From Stygiobacter sp. (GTDB taxonomy: Bacteria; Pseudomonadota; Alphaproteobacteria; Rhodospirillales; Magnetospirillaceae): 64,000 bases of DNA. Both the position numbers and the translations under genes were made by a program. Location: assembly GCA_006218045.1 (NCBI GenBank), contig VBWB01000010.1, forward strand, positions 48,813 through 112,812. Direction: 5' to 3'. Within the stretch, counting starts at the first letter, position 1. Each line of letters starts with the position of its first letter. Shown here piece after piece: positions 1-9,172 of this stretch. The notes beneath the pieces were generated by a model that saw nothing but the letters and a program-made list of their open reading frames with translations, made no database searches and had not been told where the DNA came from.

Positions 1-479
1 AGTCGCACAATCGCTGGCGATTGTTGACAGCACTGGCCGGGCGGTCGATCACCGTCTGTGGCCTGCTTGAGCCGCAATTTTTCGGGCAATTGCCCGCTGG
101 CGTCGATTATCGCGGCCTGACCGATGAGGAGGGGGTGATTGCCCTGATGCGGCGGGCGAAGGTGCTGCTGAATTCCGTTTCCGTCTTTCCCGCCGGCTCG
201 CACGAGCGGATCTGGTACGGCATGGCCCATGGGGCGGTGGTGTGCAGCGAACGGAGCCGCTTCGTCGAGGAGACCCTGCGCTTCGGCGATCATCTGTTGT
301 CGCTGGAGCAGGCCGTGGACAGCCGGGGGGCATCGCTGGATCCTTGGCTCGGCGATTCCTCGGCCCGCGCTGCCATGAGCGAGGCGGCCTCGGTCATTTA
401 TGCCGACAACCACACTTGGCGGCATCGCGCCGCCATCATCCACGAGGCGATGCGACGTTCGCCGGTTGCGTCGTCGTGA
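1..479 (+). CDS. Glycosyltransferase-like protein, C-terminal part (5' end outside window)
   Basis: The frame is open from the left edge to a TGA at 477-479, so this is the last ~158 residues of a longer protein. The visible part contains a Rossmann-like segment (SITVCGLLEPQFF), then LMRRAKVLLNSV and SHERIWYGMAHGAVVCSE. That pattern, a buried strand followed by an H/S-ER-gly/ala-rich helix, resembles the nucleotide-sugar-binding C-terminal half of CgeB/DUF3880-type glycosyltransferases (family knowledge). The donor, acceptor and pathway cannot be judged because the N-terminal half is missing. The next gene follows after about 35 bp on the same strand. Confidence 0.5.
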   Translation, partial: SHNRWRLLTALAGRSITVCGLLEPQFFGQLPAGVDYRGLTDEEGVIALMRRAKVLLNSVSVFPAGSHERIWYGMAHGAVVCSERSRFVEETLRFGDHLLSLEQAVDSRGASLDPWLGDSSARAAMSEAASVIYADNHTWRHRAAIIHEAMRRSPVASS

Positions 480-513
480 ACTGCTCCCCCAACCCAATCC
501 CCTGCCGACAGAG

Positions 514-1665
514 ATGGAAGCCCGCGTGTTCAAAGCATTGACCAATATCAGCCCCTTCATGGTCATGGACGTGATGCGGGCAGCCAACGAGCGCGCCGCC
601 CAAGGCGGCGACGTCATCCATCTGGAGGTGGGGCAGCCGTCGGGCCAGGCCCCCGCCGGCGTGCTGGCGGCGGCCAAGGCAGGGTTAGTCGATGATGCCA
701 TCGGCTATACCGAGGCCTTGGGCTTGCCGCGTTTGCGCGAACGGATCGCCGATCATTACCGCCATACCCATGGGGTGACGGTGGAAACAGGGCGCATCGC
801 CATCACCACCGGCTCTTCGGCGGGGTTTTTACTGTCGTTCCTGGCCGCCTTCAAGGCGGGTGACCGGGTGGCGGTGGCGGCGCCCGGCTATCCGGCCTAT
901 CGCAACATCCTGACCGCCTTGGGCATGGAATGCGTGCTGGTGCCGGTGGGGCCGGAAAGCCGCTGGCAATTGAGCGTCGCCGCCCTGGCCAAGGTCGAGG
1001 GCGGGCTTGACGGCGTGGTGGTGGCCTCGCCCTCCAACCCCACCGGCTCCATGCTGTCGGCGGTGGAGGTGGCCGAATTGGCCGCCTGGTGCGAAGTTCA
1101 GGGCATCCGGCTGATTTCCGACGAAATCTATCACGGCATCGTCTATGGCGCCGCCGCCGGCTCGGCCATCGGCGCCGGTCCGCATGCGGTGATCATCAAC
1201 AGCTTTTCCAAATATTACGCCATGACCGGTTGGCGTCTGGGCTGGATGGTGCTGCCCGAGGATCTGCTCCGTCCGGTGGAATGCTTGCAGCAGAACCTGT
1301 TCATTTCCGCTCCCACTCTCAGCCAGATCGCCGCCTGCGCCGTGTTCGACTGCATCGATGAACTGGACGCGCGGGTGGCGGCCTATCGACGCAACCGCGA
1401 TATCTTGCTGAACGAATTGCCATCCGCCGGTTTCACCCGGCTGGCACCGTCGGATGGGGCGTTCTATCTTTATGCGGATATCGCCGATCTGACCAATGAC
1501 AGCGCCGATTTCTGCCGCCGCATGCTGGCCGAAACCGGGGTGGCGGCGACGCCGGGCATCGATTTCGATCCGCTGGAGGGGACGCGCACCATGCGCTTTT
1601 CCTTCGCCGGCTCCGCCGAGGACATGGCGCTGGCGGCCAAACGCCTCAAGGCTTGGCGGAAATAG
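514..1665 (+). CDS. PLP-dependent class I/II aminotransferase
   Basis: 383 residues from ATG 514; an upstream in-frame ATG at 400 would lie inside the previous gene and encode an arginine-rich, non-homologous leader. Aminotransferase fold type I landmarks are present in order: HLEVGQPSG near the N-terminus, the glycine-rich TTGSSAGFLLSF, ASPSNPTGS, SDEIYHGIVYG, and the Schiff-base lysine motif SFSKYYAMTGWRLGW. The enzyme should transfer amino groups between an amino acid and a 2-oxo acid in the cytoplasm. It resembles the broad aspartate/tyrosine/aromatic group, but the substrate cannot be set from sequence alone. Its 3' end overlaps the convergent molybdopterin-binding gene by 20 bp. Confidence 0.88.
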   Translation: MEARVFKALTNISPFMVMDVMRAANERAAQGGDVIHLEVGQPSGQAPAGVLAAAKAGLVDDAIGYTEALGLPRLRERIADHYRHTHGVTVETGRIAITTGSSAGFLLSFLAAFKAGDRVAVAAPGYPAYRNILTALGMECVLVPVGPESRWQLSVAALAKVEGGLDGVVVASPSNPTGSMLSAVEVAELAAWCEVQGIRLISDEIYHGIVYGAAAGSAIGAGPHAVIINSFSKYYAMTGWRLGWMVLPEDLLRPVECLQQNLFISAPTLSQIAACAVFDCIDELDARVAAYRRNRDILLNELPSAGFTRLAPSDGAFYLYADIADLTNDSADFCRRMLAETGVAATPGIDFDPLEGTRTMRFSFAGSAEDMALAAKRLKAWRK

Positions 1666-3097
1666 GCAGGTCAAGGACCTGCTCGGCGTGATCGGCCAAA
1701 AGCGTCGCCAGCGAGGTGGCGCCGAAATAGCTGCAATCGATCAGGCAGGAATCGCCGGCGGTGATGATGGCGCGGCCTTCCTCGGGCTCCAGCGCCTTCA
1801 GCATGTCGCCGACGGTACTCACCGGGATGACCGCGCCCTGGGCGAAGACCAGGGCGGCATCCACGTCGTCGGGCAGCGCCGCCAGACCGGCGGCGAAGGG
1901 GTTGGAATCCTCGCGCAGCAAGCGGATGTCGCAGGGCGGCAGGTTTTCCTCGACCGCTTCGCTGGTGGTCGAGGCCACCACCACCAACGGCTCCAGTCCC
2001 GCCGCCAGGGCGGTTTCCACCGCCTGCAAACCGTCGCCGTCGCCGGCCAGGACGATGGCCGCCGCCCGCGGCAGCACGGTCGGCGTGGTAATGCCCGGCC
2101 ACGCCGCCCCGGCCTGTCCGCCTAAATCCTTCAACAGGCCACCGGCGCCCATGCGCATGATGTCGGCGGGCTTCAGCGCCACCCCGGCGGCCAGCCGGGC
2201 CAGCACCCAATCCAGGCCGTTGGGCTTGGGCGAGCGGGCGCAGCCGGGCAGGGTGACCACCGGCACGGCGCCCACATGGCCGAGCAGCAGCAGATTGCCG
2301 GGGTCCACCGGCATGCCGAAATGGTCGATGACGCCGCCGGCTTTTTGCAGGGCGGCGGGGGCGACGTCGCGGCGGTCGACGGTGGCCGAGGCGCCGATGA
2401 TCAGCACCAGATCATGGCCGGCGGCCAGGGATTTGCTCAAGCAGCGTTCCAACTGGCCGATATCGTGCGGGCAGCGGTATTCGGCGGTGATGACCCCGCC
2501 CAGCCCCTCGGCCCGGGCCCGGGTGACGGCGGCGGCGGCATTCAGGGTCTTGTCGCGGATGCCGGGCAAGGTGGTCAGGATCAGCGCCGCCTTGAACGGC
2601 TTGAGGGGACGGACGCTGATCAGCGGCCCACCGGTCGAGGCATAGGCGGCGCAGGCGTCCACGGTGTGGCGACTGACGCCGAAGGGGATGATCTTGATGG
2701 TGGCGATCATCTGGCGCGGGCGGGCGATGACGAAGGGCGGCACGGTGGCCACGGTAACCGCTTCGTCCACCAGATTGAGCCGATCCAGGCGGTCGCGGTC
2801 GATGACCACGACGCCGCCTTGGGTGGCGAACAGGTTGCAGCGCCCGGCAAAGGCGCCGTTGGTCTGCACGCCGGGGCCGGTCAGGGCATTGGCCACCGCC
2901 TGGGCGGCGTCGTTTTCGCCCAGATCGCCCGGCTCGAGCCGGGCGCCGGTGACGAAGTTCAGGCCCGCCTGTTTCAACAGCGTGATATCGCCAGCCGACA
3001 GCAGGCGGCCCTTCTTCAGCATGGCGGTGGGCAGGCGAAGGGAATGGGCCAAAATCAGCCCCTCGGCCTCGTCGATCCGTACTTCCCCGAACTGCAT
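1646..3097 (-). CDS. Molybdopterin-binding (MoeA-like) protein with degenerate MocA/MobA-like C-terminal domain
   Basis: 483 residues. Residues about 1-340 look like the MoeA/MogA-type molybdopterin-binding module found in two-domain alphaproteobacterial proteins: IIPFGVSRHTVDA, LILTTLPGIRDKTL, HDLVLIIGASATVDRRDV and FGMPVDPGNLLLLGHVG. From about residue 355 a nucleotidyltransferase-like domain follows (RAAAIVLAGDGDGLQAVETA), ending in EEGRAIITAGDSCLIDC. In MocA/MobA enzymes the first strand is followed by the LAAGxSxRMG nucleotide-binding signature, and the later segment carries a catalytic GD(x)P-type motif. Neither is intact here, so the transferase half is probably inactive (inference). 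Likely roles are molybdenum-cofactor handling or a regulatory remnant. No molybdoenzyme gene lies nearby. Confidence 0.7.
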   Translation of the reverse strand: MQFGEVRIDEAEGLILAHSLRLPTAMLKKGRLLSAGDITLLKQAGLNFVTGARLEPGDLGENDAAQAVANALTGPGVQTNGAFAGRCNLFATQGGVVVIDRDRLDRLNLVDEAVTVATVPPFVIARPRQMIATIKIIPFGVSRHTVDACAAYASTGGPLISVRPLKPFKAALILTTLPGIRDKTLNAAAAVTRARAEGLGGVITAEYRCPHDIGQLERCLSKSLAAGHDLVLIIGASATVDRRDVAPAALQKAGGVIDHFGMPVDPGNLLLLGHVGAVPVVTLPGCARSPKPNGLDWVLARLAAGVALKPADIMRMGAGGLLKDLGGQAGAAWPGITTPTVLPRAAAIVLAGDGDGLQAVETALAAGLEPLVVVASTTSEAVEENLPPCDIRLLREDSNPFAAGLAALPDDVDAALVFAQGAVIPVSTVGDMLKALEPEEGRAIITAGDSCLIDCSYFGATSLATLLADHAEQVLDLPISAKP

Positions 3098-3197
3098 GCC
3101 GCATCCTTTCCTGAACCGGGATGATTGTAATCGAGCACGCGGACTTTGCCACCGGCAAAGCCAAGGGTATGATCACCTCGGAGCAAAGGAGAAGGGC

Positions 3198-3770
3198 ATG
3201 CCGTTCGCGGTCAAATCCTGTTTCGACGTGGTGCTGTGGTTCAGCGACAAGGCGTTGAACGACAACGAATATATCCAGCCGCAAAAGCTGCACCGGTTGA
3301 TTTTTCTGGCCCAGGCGTATTTTTCCGTCGCCTATCCGGGGCGCAAGCTGATGCCGGCCACCTTCGTCACCGACAGCTTCGGCCCGGTCGAGCCGACAAT
3401 ATTCCATGCCCTGGCCTATGGTCGTCCGCCCATGCTCGACCCCAATCCGGTGCCCGATCAGGTCGCCCATTTCCTGGAAGGCATTTGGCGCCGCTTCGGC
3501 GCCCAAACCGCCGACCAGCTGACCCGCAAGCTCAACGAGCATCCGGCGGTGGCGGCAGCCATGAACAAGGGCCTGAACGAGGAAATCCCGCTGGTCGCCA
3601 TGGTCAAATATTACGTGGATCTGGCCAAGGCGGCCCAGGGCGGCGACGGGCCGGCGGCGGCGGCGGACATCGCCAAGGTGGTCAAGCCCAGGCTGATGCG
3701 CTCGCAAGGCGGCAAGGCGGTGGCGGTGACCGCCTGGGCGCCCAAGGCGTTGGGGAAGAAGCCGGAATAG
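3198..3770 (+). CDS. Panacea-domain (DUF4065/SocA-like) protein
   Basis: 190 residues. Start ATG 3198 is fixed by an AAGGAGAAGG ribosome-binding site 2-12 bases upstream. The N-terminal 90 residues match the Panacea fold pattern: FDVVLWFSDKAL, IQPQKLHRLIFLAQAYF, then SFGPVEPTIFHALAYG. Caulobacter SocA, a proteolytic adaptor and antitoxin, belongs to this family (established knowledge). No toxin partner is adjacent: the next gene, 10 bp away, is a convergent outer-membrane protein. The function here is therefore open, either a stand-alone adaptor/antitoxin or another Panacea role. The tail (RLMRSQGGKAVAVTAWAPK) is basic and looks unstructured. Confidence 0.6.
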   Translation: MPFAVKSCFDVVLWFSDKALNDNEYIQPQKLHRLIFLAQAYFSVAYPGRKLMPATFVTDSFGPVEPTIFHALAYGRPPMLDPNPVPDQVAHFLEGIWRRFGAQTADQLTRKLNEHPAVAAAMNKGLNEEIPLVAMVKYYVDLAKAAQGGDGPAAAADIAKVVKPRLMRSQGGKAVAVTAWAPKALGKKPE

Positions 3771-3780
3771 GACGGCGCCT

Positions 3781-4575
3781 TTAAAATCCCTTGAACCGGT
3801 AAGTCAGGCCCACCATCACCGCGTGCGTGTCGAGCTCTGCCTTGTGGGCCAGGCTACCACCCGAGTCATTGGTCGACGTGGTCTCGGACATCGACTTCAG
3901 GGCGCCGAAATTGGTGTAGAGATATTCGCCCCGAAGCGCCCATCCCCCGCTCAGCGCGTATTCAGTGCCAAGGCCCAGGCTCCATCCAGTTCTGATTTTC
4001 GTGTCCGAGCTTTTGGAATAGCCGCTAAAGGCATTGTCAACGAACAAGGTATCCAGTTTCAACTGGGTTACGGAAAGTCCGCCGGTGACATAGCCCAGCC
4101 AATTGTCTTCCGCCCAACCCAACCGGGGGCGTAACGTCGCCATCCAATCGGCCCGGACCGATTGCCTGAGAATGAAACGCGAGGCGGGGGTCGAGACGTA
4201 ATTTTCGCTCACCGTGCGCTCATCGTTCAGGTAAATGCTGTTGGCGCTGGCCTCGAGCCCGAGCAGGACGTGGCCGAACTGCTTGCCATAACCACCCACC
4301 AAACCGACCGACGGCTGCCATTGGGCCAGATCGCTGTCGCCGGCCCGGGCCATTTGTCCGGCATCGGTCGCGTTCAGGTATTTCTGGTATCCAACGGTCG
4401 TCTTCGCTTGTGTTTGGCTGTTGGTTGCGCCCACAAGGCCGCCGACGTAGAAGCCCGACCAATCGACCGTCGGCGCCGACTGCGCCAAGGCGGTTCCGCA
4501 GCTCATCCATCCAACAAAGCCACCAACCAGAGCCGCTTTATGTCCCCGCATTTCAACCCCCATTCGCGTTGACAT
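3781..4575 (-). CDS. Outer-membrane beta-barrel protein (OmpW/Omp25-like porin family)
   Basis: 264 residues from ATG 4575; a TTG lies directly before it and another ATG at 4563. A signal peptide is visible (AALVGGFVGWMSCGTALAQS). The mature protein starts with VDWSGFYVGGLVGA, a pattern common to Omp25/31-type alphaproteobacterial barrels, and continues as alternating hydrophobic strands (LRPRLGWAEDNWLGYVTGG, WALRGEYLYTNFG). It ends in a C-terminal YRF followed by KGF, close to the aromatic end used for BAM recognition. It should be an eight-stranded barrel in the outer membrane, with no specific ligand inferable. The 130-base region upstream is AT-rich and probably holds its promoter. Confidence 0.75.
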   Translation of the reverse strand: MSTRMGVEMRGHKAALVGGFVGWMSCGTALAQSAPTVDWSGFYVGGLVGATNSQTQAKTTVGYQKYLNATDAGQMARAGDSDLAQWQPSVGLVGGYGKQFGHVLLGLEASANSIYLNDERTVSENYVSTPASRFILRQSVRADWMATLRPRLGWAEDNWLGYVTGGLSVTQLKLDTLFVDNAFSGYSKSSDTKIRTGWSLGLGTEYALSGGWALRGEYLYTNFGALKSMSETTSTNDSGGSLAHKAELDTHAVMVGLTYRFKGF

Positions 4576-4708
4576 CAATCATCCGGTCGGTGATATCAAC
4601 TATGTGTAGGTTGCAAATGTTACATGCAGATTTGACTGTGTACCAGTATTGTCAAAGGGTGGGGTGATATATACTGTGGCCATATCTCCTATTCGTCGTG
4701 AAGAGAAA

Positions 4709-5548
4709 TTACAACGTTAGTACGCTGCTTTTGTTGTTCGCGTCCCGGCGCTCGGGTGTCTTGGCCAGTTCCTCGTACCAGTCCTGGTCGAACCCGGCTT
4801 GGGCGCGGGCCGGGTGGTTGAACGGCGCCTTCAGGCCGCCGGGGAAGCGTTCGGCCATCAGCCGCTGATATTCGGTCTTGCCGTCCACCCCGCGTTTGAG
4901 GCTGAGGTGCTTGAACCAGCGCACGCCCGCCGCCACGTGGCGGATTTCGTCGTGATAGATGACGTCGAGCGCCGGCGGCGTGATGGTGTCGCCGTTACGG
5001 GCCAGGCGCTCCATGGTTGCCGGCGTGGTATCCAGGCCGCGGGCCTCCAGCGTCATCGGCACCACCACCAGGCGGGCGGCCAGATCGTCGGCGGTCTTCT
5101 CCGCCGCCTGCCACAGCCCGTCATGGGCGGGCAAATCGCCGTAGGCGGCACCCAGATTGACCAGCAGCTTGTCCAGCATCTCGAAATGCAGGGCCTCGTC
5201 CACCGCCACCTGAATCCAGTCGTCGTAGAAGCCCTTGGGCATGTCTTCATGCGGGAAACGGCTGACGATATCCCAGGCCAGATCGATGGCGTTCAGTTCG
5301 ATATGGGCGAGGGCGTGCAGCAAACCGATACGACCGCGATCACCCTTATAGGCGCGTTTGGGCATCTCTTTCGGCGGCAGTAATTGCGGCTGCGCCGGTC
5401 GGGCCGGGCGGTCGGGGGGGAGGGTGTGACCAGGGCCGGATAGTCGGCCCGCCGCCCAATCGGCGGCGGCGATCCGGGTCAGACGGCACTTATCCACTGG
5501 GAGAGCGGCGGTCAGGATGGCGATGGCGGCATCGGACAAGGTTTTCAT
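4709..5548 (-). CDS. Ferritin-like DUF455 family protein
   Basis: 279 residues from ATG 5548; the open frame extends further upstream but that part is opposite and just after bcp and reads as non-homologous. Ferritin-like iron ligands are visible in a helical core: ALAHIELNAIDLAWD, then VAVDEALHFEMLDKLL, and IYHDEIRHVAAGVRWFK, i.e. E/H pairs spaced as in di-iron carboxylate four-helix bundles. DUF455 proteins are widespread in proteobacteria and are related to MiaE-like di-iron hydroxylases; the substrate is unknown. It probably shares a transcription unit with bcp, which lies 46 bp upstream on the same strand. Confidence 0.82.
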   Translation of the reverse strand: MKTLSDAAIAILTAALPVDKCRLTRIAAADWAAGRLSGPGHTLPPDRPARPAQPQLLPPKEMPKRAYKGDRGRIGLLHALAHIELNAIDLAWDIVSRFPHEDMPKGFYDDWIQVAVDEALHFEMLDKLLVNLGAAYGDLPAHDGLWQAAEKTADDLAARLVVVPMTLEARGLDTTPATMERLARNGDTITPPALDVIYHDEIRHVAAGVRWFKHLSLKRGVDGKTEYQRLMAERFPGGLKAPFNHPARAQAGFDQDWYEELAKTPERRDANNKSSVLTL

Positions 5549-5594
5549 GGCCCGCCCGTTTAGCAGATGCCGCGCCGCCACGCCATTGGAAGTG

Positions 5595-6056
5595 TTACAG
5601 TTCGTGCAGGACGTGCAAAATTTCCGCCACATGATCGGCGACCTTGACCTTGCGCCAGACGGCACGGATCACCCCTTCCTCGTCGATCAGGAAGGTGGAG
5701 CGCTCGATGCCCATATGCTTCTTGCCGTACATGCTTTTTTCCTTCCACACGCCGAAAGCCTCGCACAGGGTGCCGTCGGGGTCGGAAATCAGCGGGAAGG
5801 GCAGGTTGTGCTTGGCCCGGAATTTGGTGTGGCTGGCCACCGAATCCTTGGACACCCCCAGGATTTCCGCTTTGTTGATGGTGAAGCGCAAGAACTCGTC
5901 TCGGAAGTGCTGGGCCTCGGTAGTACAACCGGAGGTGTCATCCTTTGGGTAAAAATAAAGCACAAGTCGCTTACCAGCGTAATCGGACAGGCTGCGCGGG
6001 CCTTCATCGGTGACGGCGGAAAAGTCGGGGGCTTTCTGGCCGATGGTCACGCTCAT
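5595..6056 (-). CDS. bcp: Thioredoxin-dependent thiol peroxidase (peroxiredoxin Q/BCP)
   Basis: 153 residues, typical BCP length. It reduces peroxides in the cytoplasm using a peroxidatic cysteine that is recycled by thioredoxin. The thioredoxin-fold catalytic segment LYFYPKDDTSGCTTEAQHF carries the peroxidatic Cys. The resolving Cys five residues later in E. coli BCP is replaced here (TTEAQHF rather than a C at that place), so this is probably an atypical or 1-Cys variant. Another Cys (GTLCEAFGVW) is present further on. The C-terminal STFLIDEEGVIRAVW is standard for the family. It is the upstream member of a pair with the ferritin-like gene. Confidence 0.93.
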   Translation of the reverse strand: MSVTIGQKAPDFSAVTDEGPRSLSDYAGKRLVLYFYPKDDTSGCTTEAQHFRDEFLRFTINKAEILGVSKDSVASHTKFRAKHNLPFPLISDPDGTLCEAFGVWKEKSMYGKKHMGIERSTFLIDEEGVIRAVWRKVKVADHVAEILHVLHEL

Positions 6057-6133
6057 GGCTTGCTCTTTCTTGCTTCACGGGTTCGGTACGGATGATTCCA
6101 TAGATTTGTATAAGTCCGCCACCAACAATCAAG

Positions 6134-9097
6134 TTACGGTTTTTCGGTTCGGCCCGGCCCGGCGATCAGGCGGTCGAACACCTCAACCGACGCGGCGGCG
6201 CAATCATCCATGCGATCGACCATGGTCTTGAAATCGGTCAGGCCGGTGGCGCGCACCATCACTTCCTTCAGGCCCGGCGGCGCGGTGGTTTCGTCGAAGG
6301 CGCCGGCCAATGTCTGGCGCAGTACCAGTTGTACCGCCGACCACAGCCGCCACGCCTCGATCAGCGAATCGTGGTCGCCGCGCGACAACAGGTCAGCCTC
6401 ACAGGCCCGGTCCAGTACGTCGCGGGTGTTGGTGGCCAGCACCTCGGGGTGTTCGGCGCCGAAGCGCAATTGCAGCCACTGGGCGGTGAACTCGATATCC
6501 ACCAGACCGCCGCGCAGATGCTTGACTTCCCAGCGGTTCGCGGCCTTGTGTTCGCGCGCCATCAGCTCGCGCATTTCGGCCACGTCGTGGATCAGCTTGG
6601 CCGCGTCGCGCGGCGCGGTCAGGGTGCGGCGGATGATGGCCTCGACCTTGGCCGCCAGGGGGACGCTGCCGCAGGCGACGCGGGCGCGGGTCAGGGCCAT
6701 GTGCTCCCAAGTCCAGGCCGATTCCTGCTGATAGCGGTCGAAGGATTGCAGGCTGGTGGCGATGGGGCCGGAATTGCCCGAGGGCCTGAGGCGCATGTCC
6801 ACTTCGTAAAGCGTGCCCTCGGCGGTTTTGGCGGTCAGCGCGTTGACGATGCGTTGGGCCAGCCGGGCGAACCATGCCGACGCCGCCAACGGTCGCCCGC
6901 CCACCGATTCGGCGGCCGTATCGGGGATGTCGTAGATCAGGATCAAATCCATGTCCGAGGTGGCGGTCATTTCATGCCCGCCCATCTTGCCCATGGCCAG
7001 GATGCACCATTGGCCGCCCTCGACCCGGCCATTGGCGCGGGCCAACTCGTCCTCCACCTTGGGGCACAGGCAGTTCAGCACCGCGTCGGCGATGTCGGCG
7101 AAGGCGCGCGCCGCCCGGTCGGGCTCCAGCATGTTGCGAAGCGTCTGCACGCCGACCTGGAACTTGCGTTCGGCGGTCCAGCGGCGGCTGATGTCCAGCA
7201 CTTCCTGGAAGTCGCCGGCCTCGGCCAGGGCTTTGTTGAGGTCATCGATCAGCCGCTCGGTGGGCGGCGGCGGCTCGAAGAAGCTGGGTGCCACCACCGC
7301 GTCCAGCTGGGTGGTGTGCCGGGCCAGATGCTCGGCCAGCTTGGGGGCGTTGCCCATCAGCTCGGCCACCAGTTCCAACAGCGACGGGTTGGAATAGAAC
7401 AACGAGAACACCGGCACCCCCGCCGGCAGCCGCGACAAGAACTCGTCCAGACGCATGAAGGCGTCGTCGGGGCAGGAGGTGGCGGCCAGGGCCTGCAACA
7501 GCGACGGGGTCAGTTCGGTCAGCAATTCCCGCGCCCGGGTCGAGCGGGTGGCGCGGATACGGCCATGGTGCCAGCCGCGAATGGTGGCGCAGACGGTGTC
7601 GGCGTTGGTGAAGCCCATGGCGCCGATGGTATTGACGGTCTCGGGGTCGTTTTCACCGCCGGTGAACACCAGATTGCCGCCGCTGGACAAAGCGGGGGCG
7701 TCCTCGAACAGGCCGGCGTAATGGGATTCCACTATTTGCAGGCGGCTGACCAGCGCCGCCGAGAAAGCATCGATGCCGTCAAAGCCCATGAAGGCGGCGA
7801 TTCCCGCCAGACGTTGCGGCTGGTCGGGCAGGGTCTGGGTCTGCTTGTCGTCGATCATCTGCAAGCGGTGTTCAAGCCGGCGCAGAAAGCGATAGGCCTC
7901 GTCCAGTTCGTCTACCGCTTTGTCGGCCACCTGACCCATCCGGGCCAGGGCGCGGATGGCGTCAAGGGTGCGGCAACAGCGCACCTCGGGGATGCGCCCG
8001 CCCCAGATCAATTGCTGGGTCTGGGCGAAGAACTCGATCTCGCGGATGCCGCCGCGGCCCAATTTGACGTTGTGGCCGGCCACCGCGATGGAGCGCCCGC
8101 CGCGATGGGCGTTGATCTGGCGCTTGATGGAATGGATGTCCTGGATGGCGGCGAAATCCAGTGATTTGCGCCAGATGAACGGCTTCAGGAATTTTAGGAA
8201 ATAGTCGCCGGCCGCGGTATCGCCGGCCACCTGCCGCGCCTTGATCATGGCGGCGCGTTCCCAGTTCTGGCCGAAGCCTTCGTAATAGATTTCCGCCGCC
8301 GCCAGGGAAATGGCCACCGGGGTCGAGCCGGGATCGGGGCGCAGGCGCAGATCGGTGCGAAAGACATAGCCGTGGGCGGTACGCTCGTCCAAGATCTTCA
8401 CCAGATCGCGGGTGATGGCGATCATGCATTCGGCCAGGGTCTTGCGGCCCTTGTATTCCAGCTTTTCATGGTCGAAGAAGACGATGATGTCGATGTCGCT
8501 GGAATAATTGAGCTCACGCGCGCCGAACTTGCCCATGCCCAGGATGATGACGCCGGAATCCCTTTCCGGGTCATGGGGGGCGGGCAGCACCAGATCGCCC
8601 TTGGCCGCTTCGCGCCGCAGCAAAAAGCGCAAGGCATGGCGGGTGGCGGCTTGGGCGAAATCGGCCAAGGCGCCGGTTACCTGTTCCAATCCCCAAACGT
8701 TGCCGATATCGGCCAGGGCGGTCAGCAGGGCGACGCGACGTTTGGCGATGCGCAACGATTTCATCAAGGCGGCCATGTCGGTTTGGCCATCCACTTCCTC
8801 GGCCAGTTCGCTCAACAGGGCGGCGAAGCCGGCATCGGCGCCGTGGTCCAGCAGGCGGCGCAGGAAGCCGGGCTCGAACAGGCAGCACTGGGTCAGGAAC
8901 GGGGAATTGCCGAACACCGAGGACAGCAGCTTATTTGCCATCAAATCGCCAGGAAGCCGGCGCATGAAGGTGGCAAGATCGCTGTCGTCGAGGCTGGCGG
9001 CCACCTCGGCCCAGCGCTCGAACCCCCGTTCCATCAACGCGGAATCAGCGATCTTGGGTAGCAGGTGCTCATCTAGTGGAAAGTTCACCTTGTGCAT
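6134..9097 (-). CDS. glnE: Bifunctional glutamine synthetase adenylyltransferase/deadenylase
   Basis: 987 residues from ATG 9097, the normal size of alphaproteobacterial GlnE; the frame stays open far upstream but only because it lies opposite the AsmA-like gene. Two nucleotidyltransferase cores are visible. The first (about residue 190) has GMGKFGARELNYSSDIDI and is the deadenylylating AR half. The second (about residue 715) has AMGKMGGHEMTATSDMDL and is the adenylylating AT half. Each has the GxG...DxD metal-binding pattern. The enzyme adds or removes AMP on glutamine synthetase in response to PII and glutamine (family knowledge). It is divergent from the AsmA-like gene, with about 75 bp between start codons. 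Confidence 0.96.
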   Translation of the reverse strand: MHKVNFPLDEHLLPKIADSALMERGFERWAEVAASLDDSDLATFMRRLPGDLMANKLLSSVFGNSPFLTQCCLFEPGFLRRLLDHGADAGFAALLSELAEEVDGQTDMAALMKSLRIAKRRVALLTALADIGNVWGLEQVTGALADFAQAATRHALRFLLRREAAKGDLVLPAPHDPERDSGVIILGMGKFGARELNYSSDIDIIVFFDHEKLEYKGRKTLAECMIAITRDLVKILDERTAHGYVFRTDLRLRPDPGSTPVAISLAAAEIYYEGFGQNWERAAMIKARQVAGDTAAGDYFLKFLKPFIWRKSLDFAAIQDIHSIKRQINAHRGGRSIAVAGHNVKLGRGGIREIEFFAQTQQLIWGGRIPEVRCCRTLDAIRALARMGQVADKAVDELDEAYRFLRRLEHRLQMIDDKQTQTLPDQPQRLAGIAAFMGFDGIDAFSAALVSRLQIVESHYAGLFEDAPALSSGGNLVFTGGENDPETVNTIGAMGFTNADTVCATIRGWHHGRIRATRSTRARELLTELTPSLLQALAATSCPDDAFMRLDEFLSRLPAGVPVFSLFYSNPSLLELVAELMGNAPKLAEHLARHTTQLDAVVAPSFFEPPPPTERLIDDLNKALAEAGDFQEVLDISRRWTAERKFQVGVQTLRNMLEPDRAARAFADIADAVLNCLCPKVEDELARANGRVEGGQWCILAMGKMGGHEMTATSDMDLILIYDIPDTAAESVGGRPLAASAWFARLAQRIVNALTAKTAEGTLYEVDMRLRPSGNSGPIATSLQSFDRYQQESAWTWEHMALTRARVACGSVPLAAKVEAIIRRTLTAPRDAAKLIHDVAEMRELMAREHKAANRWEVKHLRGGLVDIEFTAQWLQLRFGAEHPEVLATNTRDVLDRACEADLLSRGDHDSLIEAWRLWSAVQLVLRQTLAGAFDETTAPPGLKEVMVRATGLTDFKTMVDRMDDCAAASVEVFDRLIAGPGRTEKP

Positions 9098-9172
9098 TCC
9101 CAGATGTTGTGATTGCTTCACACTGGTCAAACCTGGGCTGTGGGTCAAGTCGATGATGGGGGAAGGCGCGTA

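Noticed and set aside
3144-3160. CTTTGCC-ACC-GGCAAAG hairpin upstream of the Panacea gene
   Set aside because: A 7-bp stem in a GC-rich leader; too short and isolated to call an attenuator or operator.
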